This document shows, one piece after another, positions 1-7,467 of a DNA stretch of 13,348 nucleotides. Origin of the DNA: Phycisphaerae bacterium (GTDB lineage: Bacteria; Planctomycetota; Phycisphaerae; Sedimentisphaerales; SG8-4). The notes under the pieces were generated by a model. The model did no database searches. It saw only the letters and a list, made by a program, of their open reading frames with translations, and had not been told where the DNA came from. The stretch spans positions 1-13,348 of the forward strand of contig JAUXAH010000024.1 of assembly GCA_030614945.1 (NCBI GenBank). The letters run 5' to 3'. Position numbers and translations under genes: made by a program. Within the stretch, counting starts at the first letter, position 1, and each line of letters begins with the position of its first letter.

Positions 1-228
1 ATTTATGCGGACATCAAGGTCATAAATAGTAAACTGGCGGGGGATTTCTATAACTGCATCAGCCATCCAGCCCTTGGTGATGTCCGGATCACCGCTGTCC
101 GGCCTGGGAATTGGCAGGTCGAACTGGCCGCTGTAAATATAAACCGGGCCGGCAAAAACAGGAAAAGATACCCCCACCACAATTAGAACAATTGCGACAA
201 TCCGTTGTACGGCGTTGGGAGCATCCAT
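1..228 (-). CDS. Secreted protein, N-terminal part, P-domain-like (partial)
   Basis: An open frame of 76 codons runs from an ATG at 228 to the left edge with no stop, so only the N-terminus is visible. Residues 1-26 form a clear Sec signal peptide: a short region with one Arg (R9), a hydrophobic core (IVAIVLIVVGVSFPVFA) and a likely cut after VFA. The mature part begins GPVYIYSGQFDLPIP, and later reads DAVIEIPRQFTIYDLDVRIN. That last stretch resembles the first strands of P/Homo B (proprotein convertase P) domains, where a hydrophobic IxIP segment precedes xDVxVxI; this is recognition by eye and not certain. No strong Shine-Dalgarno precedes the ATG. The protein is inferred to act outside the cytoplasmic membrane. 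It lies 298 bp beyond the parA stop on the same strand, so it probably has its own promoter. Confidence 0.6.
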   Translation of the reverse strand, partial: MDAPNAVQRIVAIVLIVVGVSFPVFAGPVYIYSGQFDLPIPRPDSGDPDITKGWMADAVIEIPRQFTIYDLDVRIN

Positions 229-370
229 TCTCAACCAACCGACAAACTTTATACACAACCAGTTACTATCCGGTAAATCCCGCTTGTGCAGGGGAAATTA
301 TAACCTTATCGGACATTGTCGGCAAATAAAAAATAAAAAAATACTCAAACTGACCGGTTCTATTTTTTAG

Positions 371-394
371 ACACGGATTAACACGGATTGACAC
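371..394. repeat. Short tandem repeat, unit ACACGGATT(A/G)
   Basis: Two adjacent 10-bp units, ACACGGATTA (371-380) and ACACGGATTG (381-390), are followed by a partial third unit, ACAC (391-394). The last unit supplies the -35 hexamer of the promoter-like site at 388-416. The function is unknown. Confidence 0.6.
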
Positions 395-416
395 TGTTTA
401 TTAAAAGAGTTAGATT
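388..416 (+). promoter_or_regulatory. Sigma70-like promoter candidate, antisense to parA
   Basis: A perfect -35 hexamer TTGACA (388-393) is separated by exactly 17 bp from TAGATT (411-416), which matches the -10 consensus at four of six positions. A transcript from here would run rightwards into the 3' end of parA in antisense. No credible gene on the + strand follows, so this is either an antisense promoter or a chance match. Confidence 0.35.
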
Positions 417-480
417 TCTGCTTTGTGTTCCGGGCCCTCCGCTTCGCTACGTGCCGCAGGAATGACCCCGCACTAATTTA

Positions 481-503
481 CCCCCGCCAGAGAAATGCGG
501 GGG
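481..503 (-). terminator. GC-rich hairpin after parA, candidate terminator
   Basis: CCCCCGC (481-487) and GCGGGGG (497-503) pair perfectly around a 9-nt loop, 24 bp beyond the parA stop in its reading direction. The bases that follow on the - strand (TAAATTAG) are not a T-run, so this is a weak intrinsic terminator or a 3'-end-stabilising hairpin. Confidence 0.4.
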
Positions 504-526
504 CAGGCCTGGTAATAAAATACGCG

Positions 527-1861
527 TTAGTGTACTTCAACGACCGAGTTAAATCCGCCGAACGGATTCAATTCCGTCAACTCATTGTAAGGGTCCTGCT
601 GCCACTGGCCGTCCACGACCAGCCGGTAACGATATTTGCCTTCGGGCAACTTTATTTTCGTCTGCCAGACGCCGCTGTCACCTACTTTTTGCATAGGGGT
701 CTTTCCCGGCAGCCAATTATTAAAGTCTCCCGCAACCTGGACACTATCGGCACGCGGATAGAGCGTTACAAATATGACAGCATCGTTTATCTGGGTAACG
801 CCATAATAGTCGGAAAGCCTGGCGTCAAGACCGGCCAGCTTTGGTTTTTCGGGGGTCCTCGCTTCGCGTTCCTCTGCACCTGTGGCAGTCCGTGAGGACT
901 CCACAGGAGAACCAAAATGGGGTTCCTCAGTTCTGGTGGCCTGCACAGCTTCTATGGCGGTCTTTACCGGCTGGGTTTCCATTTCGCGATCTTTTTGCAA
1001 AATCTTGCTCCCCTGCAGCAATTCATCAGCGGTGGCACTAATCGATTCGAGCTGTCCAGCCAGCGAGTTGACCATCTCCCATCGCTGCAGGTTCGCCTCA
1101 AAGCCAATAACTTCCTCGGCCAATGAGCGAAAATCCTTCTGGCCCTTGCTGGCAGCATCGTATTCACCGATGGGCTGACCAAAACTGGATGCTTCCTTAA
1201 TCTTAGTATTGAAATTAACGATTGTTCTGAACATCTTGTCGGCAAAGTGGGCGCGCAATTCCGCCAGAATCTCTCTGGCCATCTTCGTTCTTATATCATA
1301 CATACTGGCAAGAACCCCCACTTTCACCTGCTGGTTGCATCGTTTACAGAGAATATCAAGGGTCTCAAGCTGCTTGCTGAGCCCGTGCAGTGAAAAGTAA
1401 CCCGTCTCGACAGGAACAATAACATCGGTGGCCGCCCTGAGGGCATTGAATGTCAACAGGCCCACGGCCGGCGGACAATCGATTATTACGTAGTCATACT
1501 CACCCTTGACTTCGCTGAGGGCATTTTTCAGGCAGCATTCACGCTCGGCGATACCGGTCATTTGCTGCTCAAACGCAGACAGGTCTATACTGGCTGGCGC
1601 CAGCTCCAACCTATCACTAATCTGCCAGAGTATTTCTGTCAGCTTTATCGGCTCGTTTCGGCTTTTGCTTATAAGCACATCGTAGATGCTCTGTTCGATC
1701 TGCTCCTCCGGCACGGCAAGCCCGACCGCGCAATGCGACTGGGGGTCCATATCGACCAGCAGTGTCCTCTGTCCCACTCCAGCGAAGGCACTTGCGAGAT
1801 TTATCGATACCGTTGTCTTGCCGCAGCCTCCCTTTTGATTAACAACCGCTATAGTTCTCAT
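527..1861 (-). CDS. ParA/Soj-family ATPase fused to a C-terminal glycogen-binding (CBM48-like) domain
   Basis: A 444-residue protein. Residues 1-255 are a ParA/MinD-type ATPase: deviant Walker A KGGCGKTT at 10-17 with signature Lys10 and Lys15, DMDP at 37-40 (Walker A') and YVIID at 124-128 (Walker B). The GEYDAASKG segment near 232-240 resembles the equivalent stretch of Soj. Such ATPases dimerise on ATP, bind DNA non-specifically and segregate or position cargo. A charged, low-complexity linker (about 290-350) leads to an E-set domain at 362-444 resembling the AMPK-beta/CBM48 glycogen-binding module, with GDFNNW (Trp383), DGQW (Trp420) and GGFN (Asn438) at sugar-contact positions. The ATG at 1861 is chosen because GGAGAGG precedes it and MRTIAVVNQKGG is the family's usual N-terminus; an upstream in-frame start would add 23 unlikely residues. 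No parB is visible. ParA fold is near certain; glycan binding is inferred. Confidence 0.9.
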   Translation of the reverse strand: MRTIAVVNQKGGCGKTTVSINLASAFAGVGQRTLLVDMDPQSHCAVGLAVPEEQIEQSIYDVLISKSRNEPIKLTEILWQISDRLELAPASIDLSAFEQQMTGIAERECCLKNALSEVKGEYDYVIIDCPPAVGLLTFNALRAATDVIVPVETGYFSLHGLSKQLETLDILCKRCNQQVKVGVLASMYDIRTKMAREILAELRAHFADKMFRTIVNFNTKIKEASSFGQPIGEYDAASKGQKDFRSLAEEVIGFEANLQRWEMVNSLAGQLESISATADELLQGSKILQKDREMETQPVKTAIEAVQATRTEEPHFGSPVESSRTATGAEEREARTPEKPKLAGLDARLSDYYGVTQINDAVIFVTLYPRADSVQVAGDFNNWLPGKTPMQKVGDSGVWQTKIKLPEGKYRYRLVVDGQWQQDPYNELTELNPFGGFNSVVEVH

Positions 1862-1865
1862 AAAT

Positions 1866-1872
1866 CCTCTCC
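1866..1872 (-). promoter_or_regulatory. Ribosome binding site of the ParA-fusion gene
   Basis: Reading the - strand, GGAGAGG is followed by ATTT and the ATG at 1861. This site decides the start in favour of the 444-residue protein. Confidence 0.7.
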
Positions 1873-2131
1873 AGTCTCGCCCTGAAAACCCCCATTTTGC
1901 CACCAAAAAATGCATTTTCAATACTAACAAACGACTAAATGCTTATTAGTACTATTCGGCAAAGAACCGTGAAAAACTTTATCTTTTTATAGGACCAACC
2001 GATAAAAAACGCAAATAACAGTATGAATAAAGGGTATTTCGCCCTGTGCTGAGGTACGGATTGGTGTCCCGCTTGTAGTCGCCCGCCAAATGTTATAAAC
2101 TAATCACAATTGTCGATTCGAACCTAAAAGC

Positions 2132-2238
2132 AAAGGAGTAAAAACAAGAAGGCTGAAAACAAAAACAACCTGAAATCGGATGCCCTGCGTGATGAAATTC
2201 ACGATTTCGTAGAGGCCTTTGCCGAGCAACCTCGCTGA
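2132..2238 (+). pseudogene. Short coding-like frame with Shine-Dalgarno but no start codon
   Basis: AAAGGAG (2132-2138) is followed after 7 nt by AAG at 2146, exactly where an ATG would be expected. An open frame then runs to TGA at 2236-2238 and reads KKAENKNNLKSDALRDEIHD followed by FVEAFAEQPR. The 30 residues look like a charged amphipathic helix, and codon use looks coding. The frame has no ATG, GTG or TTG between its upstream stop (TAA, 2125-2127) and the end; the only weak alternative start is CTG at 2170. A promoter-like TTGTAG (2073-2078) and TATAAA (2094-2099) lie upstream with 15-bp spacing. It could be a small gene killed by an ATG-to-AAG change, a fragment of a larger lost gene, or a sequencing error. 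I do not recognise the family. Confidence 0.35.
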
Positions 2239-2392
2239 TAATTTAACAGCTTATCCACGAGAAGATGCGGGGGCTCCGAGTCGCTAACTGCTTGTTATAA
2301 AAGGGTTTAGCAATCCGCCCTATTTAACCTATAACAATTTCACAGGCCCAAGAAAAGAAGCGTACGGTGAGACGTCTGGTCAGCAGGAGACA

Positions 2393-2414
2393 GGGCAGGT
2401 ACATAGGGCTGCCC
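2393..2414 (-). terminator. Hairpin downstream of the activase gene, candidate terminator
   Basis: GGGCAG (2393-2398) and CTGCCC (2409-2414) are a perfect 6-bp inverted repeat with a 10-nt loop, 32 bp beyond the stop of the gene at 2447-7063. No T-run follows on the - strand, so support as an intrinsic terminator is weak. Confidence 0.3.
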
Positions 2415-2446
2415 CCTACTACTCGACATCCACTCCTCTGCTGTTC

Positions 2447-5400
2447 TCATCCATATTTTTCTTTCAGCATTTCCTTCTTTTGATAGCACTGCTCTTTGAA
2501 GACTGCGATTTCAGCATCTAAATTCGGATTCGGAGAATCACCAAAAAAAGCATGAATAATTGGAAAAACTAAATCCGGCTTTGTTTTTCTTAATTCTTTC
2601 GCCATTGCTTCTATTTTTGCCGTTGCAACTCCTTCCTGCATACAGGTAAAAGGCCCGATATGAAAAATCCCTGATATGAAAGCACTGTTTTTCGGCTCAA
2701 TTAAATCCTTCATAAAATAATAAGCAAGTCCTGTGCTTAGCGGAGATTCTCCTTCAATATCTCCGTGAAACTCATGCTGTTTTTCCAAAGTTTCAATTAT
2801 TTCTATTGGCTTTGGAAGAGAATGCCTTCCATAAAGAACTTCGTGGAACGGCTCAGCTATTTTCTCTTCAATATAAGACATGTATCGCCCTTTAATAAAA
2901 GACTTGCTGAATTTCCTTACTGCCTTTAACGTTCTAACTAAATTCAAGGCTTTAATCCCTAATCCTATATCCCTTTTTGAATTTCTCTGATTCATCTGAT
3001 TTACATAGTCCAACCAATCCGTTATAGGGTCTCTTATGATTTCCAGGTTTTTTTCTTCTAATTTTTCAATTACATAATCAGTGCAGGGGTCATGATGCCT
3101 CATATAAATCTCCCCTATATAAAGAACGAGAGGAAATCTTTCATAATTTTGCAGATTGCTTTCTTTGAATAGAGATACAGTCTCTTTTCCCCACTCTATT
3201 AGATCAGCGGTTTCGGCGCCATTTTCAATAACTTCTCCTAATACGAGGAGTCTTTCTTTTTTCAAGTCAGTAATTTGTTGTTTATCATCAGCATACGGCC
3301 GGAATCTGAGGGTTATGTCTTCCAACAGGTCTGAGGCGTTGATTCCCTTGAACAGAACCTGCTGGACCTTGAGTTTGTTCGATGCACCAACCTTTTCCGG
3401 TAGGGGTATGTCGAAGTAATCAGTTTCCGAGGAAGGGCCTGCTATTGGAATTTCTGCTAAACCCTCTCTATCCATAAATTCTCTTAATACTTCCACATAC
3501 TTTCCAAACCTGCAAGGTCCGCTCGTCGTGGGAAGCATAACAAGATAATTATTTTCAACATAATCTTTGCCTCTTTTATCAATTTCCTCATTTAGAAAGC
3601 CAAGGGCATCACCCACGACTCCTTTAAGAGGATGGCAGACTTCCGTATAGATATGCTTTCGTGCTATTTCATAGCCCTTTCCCGTATTGGTGGGCAGCAC
3701 TCTGCTGTTTATCCCAAAATGCTTTAGTCCCGCGGCCGCAACAAAACTACTGTCCCCCATATAGGGAATCAACCAGACCCTCCCGCCGTTATTCTCTGTT
3801 GAATATTCTCTTAGCTGTATTTTCCCGAGCTTTAATTTTCTCGGCTTGTTTTGATTAACAACCCTCTCGTGGGCCTCTGTTCTTGTTACAAAAGGAGCGT
3901 TGTTAGTTTGAGCATCGGTCAATAAGACAAGTGCGGCTTTATTTGCCGCCTGCTGAATTTTTTCTTCCTGGTAAATTTTTAAACTGTCCGGTCCACAACC
4001 AAAATTCATCATTATTATGGCAAATAAACTGGGATGATTCGCCACAAACAGACTGGCTTTTAATATCTTCACGCTCTGCACCCAAAACTCATTGTTTGCT
4101 ATGCCTTTAATAGGAATATCTCTAAATTTGTGCTCCAAAAAGATTTGCGGGATATAATACAGGCCTCTAATCTGTGAAAACATAACCCCTGAGTTTGAGC
4201 TTGCCTCCGGGTCAAGCAGGACATAGTCTCTTCCAATACCGACGTATGCTTTTGCGCCGGATTTTTCGATCCTCTCTAAAAACTTATCCCCCTCCTTATA
4301 AAGCTCATTCTTAAATTCTTCCTCAGCTTTATTTGCATATTTAATAGCTTCTCTTATCTCTTTGCCTGTGAACCTGAATCCTAATCTATTAAATTCCTGC
4401 TTAAACGCCTGAATGAGAAGCTCCTCATCGCCAAAATGCAAAATGGGATTTATTTGTTTGTTTTTATCGAGAGAAAGAGCATCATTTAAGACATAACCTT
4501 CTGATTCCGTGTAAATACAGTATTTCAAATCCGGAGGACTATCTTTTCTCTGCTCAATAAAACTGGGATTAAATAAGTATTCTATATCCGGGTGATTATT
4601 TAACGTTGCCGCATGTCCCGTGGCTATTTTTCTCGCTATGCAGAAGTCTGTTCTCGAATTGTCAATTCCTATTTTCGCTATTTCTTTACCGGTTCTCGGC
4701 GATACTACAGGATGAAACCCGAGTTTTTTGAATACAGCAGCACTCCAGATTCCCTTCTCTCCAAGCGTTGCGGTGCTCCTCTTAATCCCTACCGTTTTTA
4801 TTTGCTCTTTATCTATTTCGGCGGCAGAGACGCTTTCCAACAGGCCTCCCTGCTTTTTGAAATATTTTTCATATATCTTATGATACTTTTCCACATAATT
4901 TGTTTTTGGTTTTGCAACTGCCTCGGAATTTCCCCTGGGACAGAAGCCCCCTGTAATTATTTTATCGTCTTCAATGGAAAATACTTCGAGCAGACAGTCC
5001 CTTACGCCGCAGGATTTCTCCTTAAACAACACCCTGCAGGAAATTTTTTGTTTTTCAAAAGGCATATCCACCAAATTCCAGCCTCGAAAGGCCGATTCAT
5101 ACCTTTTGTTTTGTTCATCCAATTGTTTTATGTTCTCAATGATGTCCAGGGCCTGGCCCCATGCTCCGAACATTTCTCTATGAGGATAGGCCTCTATCTC
5201 TTTATCTGTTACTTGCGCAAGTGCAGCGAGAAAAGCTTTTCCCAAGGGGGGGCCGCCCTGGGCAGAGCATTTTTCCCCGACATGCTGAGGGCCGCCGACA
5301 AACTTATAATAATAGCTCGCCGCCGTTCCTCTTAGTATCGCAGCGGATATCTCCTCCCTGCTGAAACCTTCCGCTATGAGCCGGTTTTCGTCCATCTCCA

Positions 5401-7063
5401 TAAAAACACCGCAAGTGGAGTCAATTATTGGAACCCTTCTCGCCTTCAACGCAACTTCCTGCAAAGAATCCTCTACCTTCAAATTTATAACGTCCGCCAT
5501 ATTTTCAAGGGTCTGGCCGGAACCCGCCTGACAGCTATAATTCATTTTTGCCTCTTTAACCGTGCCGTCCCCTGCAAAACTGGTAAACTTCATATCCTGG
5601 CCGCCCACTTCAAAAATGGTATCAATATCAGAATCATAATGTTTGACGCCGAGGGCATGACAGGTAATTTCATCGGTTATTTTATCTGTAATTTCTATTC
5701 CTGCTTTTGCTAATTCCTCAGATTTCTTCTTACTAACCAAGATTTTCTCATATAGTTTTCGCGCAGAACCGGTAGCACCAACTCCTCTGACAATCACCCC
5801 GTCTTTGTGTCTGCTCAAGTATTTTATAACGCGCTTTAATGACTCTTCGGGATTGCCATAAGTTTTGATGTAAATCTTGTCAAGCAGTCTTCCTGTTTTT
5901 AATTCAACCAAACCTCCCTTTGTTGTCGTGCTTCCCCCATCAATACCTATTATAACCTCCGTTCCTTTTTGTACTTTCTCTTCCAAGCGTTCGCTCTTTT
6001 CATTTACTTTTTCAAGATATTCACAAAGAGGGGGGGCGAACTGCCTTTTTTCCCTACTGAACTCGGCAACTTTTTCAAGCTGTTCAAGATTAAAGGCAAA
6101 GCCGTTGTTTTCTTCTATTCCTTTTAGAGCCGCACCTATGGCCGCTATGTTATGGTAGTGTTTCGGCCTTTCTACAGAAATCCCAAGGAGATTCTCTAAC
6201 TTTTTTCTTATGAGCTCATTAGTCAAAACACCCCCTGTCGCTATCGCACTATTGGAATTTTTACAATCCTTAAATTCTCTTGCCCCAATAACATCGATTT
6301 TATAATTTCTTGCAACCGTCTTAAAAAGTCCCGCCAGATTATCTTCTCTTTTTGCCCCTTCGTTTTGCTTATGAATTAAATCAGACTGAATAACGACGCC
6401 GCATCTTGCTAAAAACTCACTCGGCTCCTTTGAGCTTTTGGCTTCCTTTTCCGCTCTAAAAAACATTTCTTCCAGTCTTGATTGCAGCTTCGCCCTGTTT
6501 CTTATTCTAACGGCTTCTCTTTCATTTTCATCTCCGGCTATTGCAGCATCTTCTAATTTGGGACCAGGGATTTCGCCCTCGAACAGTCTTCTGCATTGCT
6601 TTTCTATTAACGTGCCGGAGCCGCCCCCACATTTGGTTCCCGTTCTCCACTCTTGAATAATCTTCTTGCCGTTTATGTTCTTTAAGTTGAAAAAGTACGC
6701 ATCCCTTGCCCCTATATGGAAAATATATTCTGCATCCGGGCTAACCAGTCCCGCCCCTTTAGGAATTGTTACACTATCAAAATCATACGTTAAACTTTTC
6801 ATAACGCCTGGAAAGGACTTTGCTCCGCTTCCTGTAAACGCGGTATTCTTTATCTTGTCTTTATTGAATCGTTTTATTACGTCCCGCCAGGCCTGTTTTA
6901 TAGCTCCAAGCGGATTGGCAAAATGCATTATTGGTTTCGGAGAATATATTATTTCCCTGTCTTCGGCGAGAACCGCATAATGTACAAAGCTACTGCCAAC
7001 ATCAAAACCTACAAAGAGGTCTTTCTCCCGGCTTCCTACTTTTTCCTTATTCTCTTTCACCAT
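2447..7063 (-). CDS. Giant fused 2-hydroxyacyl-CoA dehydratase activase / dehydratase-like protein (BadF-BadF-DUF2229-HgdB type)
   Basis: A 1538-residue cytoplasmic protein. Residues 15-320 and 370-620 are two BadF/BadG/HgdC-type ASKHA ATPase modules; their phosphate loops are GFDVGSS (19-25) and GIDGGSTTTKG (373-383), and VGGQD (486-490) is the second phosphate motif. Each keeps the Cys pair that in HgdC ligates a [4Fe-4S] cluster at the dimer interface: Cys145 (KCGGGSG) with Cys221, and Cys511 (CQAGSG) with Cys551 (STCGVF). Residues 755-1000 match DUF2229 (TVGIKRSTAT, GKEIAKIG). Residues 1010-1500 resemble HgdB-like dehydratase subunits, with GCGPDS (Cys1023), CHPLKG (Cys1143), GPCRFG (Cys1184) and Cys1474. 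Family knowledge: the activase uses ATP to push one low-potential electron into an Fe-S partner, here apparently on the same chain. The substrate is unknown. Three 60-bp lines counted by hand gave 33-42% G+C against 57-62% in parA, dnaN and gyrB, which suggests acquisition. Confidence 0.88.
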   Translation of the reverse strand: MVKENKEKVGSREKDLFVGFDVGSSFVHYAVLAEDREIIYSPKPIMHFANPLGAIKQAWRDVIKRFNKDKIKNTAFTGSGAKSFPGVMKSLTYDFDSVTIPKGAGLVSPDAEYIFHIGARDAYFFNLKNINGKKIIQEWRTGTKCGGGSGTLIEKQCRRLFEGEIPGPKLEDAAIAGDENEREAVRIRNRAKLQSRLEEMFFRAEKEAKSSKEPSEFLARCGVVIQSDLIHKQNEGAKREDNLAGLFKTVARNYKIDVIGAREFKDCKNSNSAIATGGVLTNELIRKKLENLLGISVERPKHYHNIAAIGAALKGIEENNGFAFNLEQLEKVAEFSREKRQFAPPLCEYLEKVNEKSERLEEKVQKGTEVIIGIDGGSTTTKGGLVELKTGRLLDKIYIKTYGNPEESLKRVIKYLSRHKDGVIVRGVGATGSARKLYEKILVSKKKSEELAKAGIEITDKITDEITCHALGVKHYDSDIDTIFEVGGQDMKFTSFAGDGTVKEAKMNYSCQAGSGQTLENMADVINLKVEDSLQEVALKARRVPIIDSTCGVFMEMDENRLIAEGFSREEISAAILRGTAASYYYKFVGGPQHVGEKCSAQGGPPLGKAFLAALAQVTDKEIEAYPHREMFGAWGQALDIIENIKQLDEQNKRYESAFRGWNLVDMPFEKQKISCRVLFKEKSCGVRDCLLEVFSIEDDKIITGGFCPRGNSEAVAKPKTNYVEKYHKIYEKYFKKQGGLLESVSAAEIDKEQIKTVGIKRSTATLGEKGIWSAAVFKKLGFHPVVSPRTGKEIAKIGIDNSRTDFCIARKIATGHAATLNNHPDIEYLFNPSFIEQRKDSPPDLKYCIYTESEGYVLNDALSLDKNKQINPILHFGDEELLIQAFKQEFNRLGFRFTGKEIREAIKYANKAEEEFKNELYKEGDKFLERIEKSGAKAYVGIGRDYVLLDPEASSNSGVMFSQIRGLYYIPQIFLEHKFRDIPIKGIANNEFWVQSVKILKASLFVANHPSLFAIIMMNFGCGPDSLKIYQEEKIQQAANKAALVLLTDAQTNNAPFVTRTEAHERVVNQNKPRKLKLGKIQLREYSTENNGGRVWLIPYMGDSSFVAAAGLKHFGINSRVLPTNTGKGYEIARKHIYTEVCHPLKGVVGDALGFLNEEIDKRGKDYVENNYLVMLPTTSGPCRFGKYVEVLREFMDREGLAEIPIAGPSSETDYFDIPLPEKVGASNKLKVQQVLFKGINASDLLEDITLRFRPYADDKQQITDLKKERLLVLGEVIENGAETADLIEWGKETVSLFKESNLQNYERFPLVLYIGEIYMRHHDPCTDYVIEKLEEKNLEIIRDPITDWLDYVNQMNQRNSKRDIGLGIKALNLVRTLKAVRKFSKSFIKGRYMSYIEEKIAEPFHEVLYGRHSLPKPIEIIETLEKQHEFHGDIEGESPLSTGLAYYFMKDLIEPKNSAFISGIFHIGPFTCMQEGVATAKIEAMAKELRKTKPDLVFPIIHAFFGDSPNPNLDAEIAVFKEQCYQKKEMLKEKYG

Positions 7064-7223
7064 ATTCTCTACTCGTTTTCAATACTGATACCCAGGCCTT
7101 GTGCTCACTGCCTCATAAGGGGCTTTATTGCGGCCGAACCGACGTTACTAACTCCAGCGGCGCTCTTTTCTCCGGAATCAATCTTTCAATAGTTCTCTTT
7201 GCCGGCCAATTATTACAATAGTT

Positions 7224-7251
7224 AATATACCTTGTGCCAGACCAAAAACAA
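7224..7251 (-). promoter_or_regulatory. Possible promoter of the activase gene
   Basis: On the - strand TTGTTT (7246-7251) and TATATT (7224-7229) are spaced by 16 bp and lie about 160 bp upstream of the start at 7063. Match quality is moderate and the region is AT-rich, so chance is possible. Confidence 0.3.
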
Positions 7252-7467
7252 GCACTTAATCCCCACTCGCCCTGGGCACTCACGACTGTAAATTGTGTGT
7301 TAAGTAACCTGTTGAACCCTATGACAATTAACATCTCAACACCACTAAAGACCCCCTCCTGTTAGCTTTACCAAACAAACTCAGAAGCAACCCAACACTT
7401 TTCCCACAAGAGAAAACAGGCCCCTGCCCCCCTTAATTACTTGCTCTATAAAGCTTTAATAAGAAAC

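Larger units (their letters stand above)
229..526. other. Gene-free spacer with short repeat, promoter-like site and hairpin
   Basis: I see no convincing gene in this 298-bp spacer between the exported-protein gene and the parA stop. It contains a 10-bp tandem repeat (371-390), a sigma70-like promoter pointing right (388-416), a GC-rich hairpin after parA (481-503) and an isolated TTATACACA at 249-257. The last matches the E. coli DnaA box consensus, but a single copy is expected by chance. Confidence 0.5.
1862..2446. other. 585-bp spacer between the ParA fusion and the activase gene
   Basis: There is no complete gene here. It contains the parA leader, with a small palindrome TAGTACTA at 1947-1954 that could be an operator. 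It also holds the start-less frame at 2132-2238, a near-consensus DnaA box TTATCCACG at 2251-2259 and a hairpin at 2393-2414. TGTTATAAA occurs twice (2091-2099 and 2293-2301), and AATTTCACAGG (2336-2346) recurs at 7485-7495. No tRNA or integrase is recognisable. The mix of relic-like pieces suggests a rearranged junction. Confidence 0.45.

Noticed and set aside
425..895. 156-codon + strand open frame after the promoter-like site
   Set aside because: It begins at a GTG with no ribosome site, lies mostly opposite the conserved CBM48-linker part of parA, and its translation resembles no family. It is a shadow.
495..2274. 10-mer ATGCGGGGGC at both 495-504 and 2265-2274, flanking parA
   Set aside because: It is short and GC-homopolymeric; at 495 it is simply one arm of a hairpin. 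Not enough to call a mobile element boundary.
2331..2346. ATAACAATTTCACA followed by GG, nearly the lac operator / M13 reverse-primer sequence of cloning vectors
   Set aside because: Only 14 bases match. The vector continues CACAGGAAACAG while this sequence continues differently, and nothing else vector-like is nearby. Treated as coincidence.
2240..2446. Possible tRNA, attachment site or integrase remnant
   Set aside because: No cloverleaf, CCA end or integrase-like peptide could be read. The translated frames (for example KKRTVRRLVSRRQGRYIG) lack a start or a recognisable family.
4613..5335. 240-codon + strand open frame
   Set aside because: It lies wholly opposite the conserved activase/DUF2229 coding region and its Phe/Tyr/Arg-rich translation is typical of a shadow frame.
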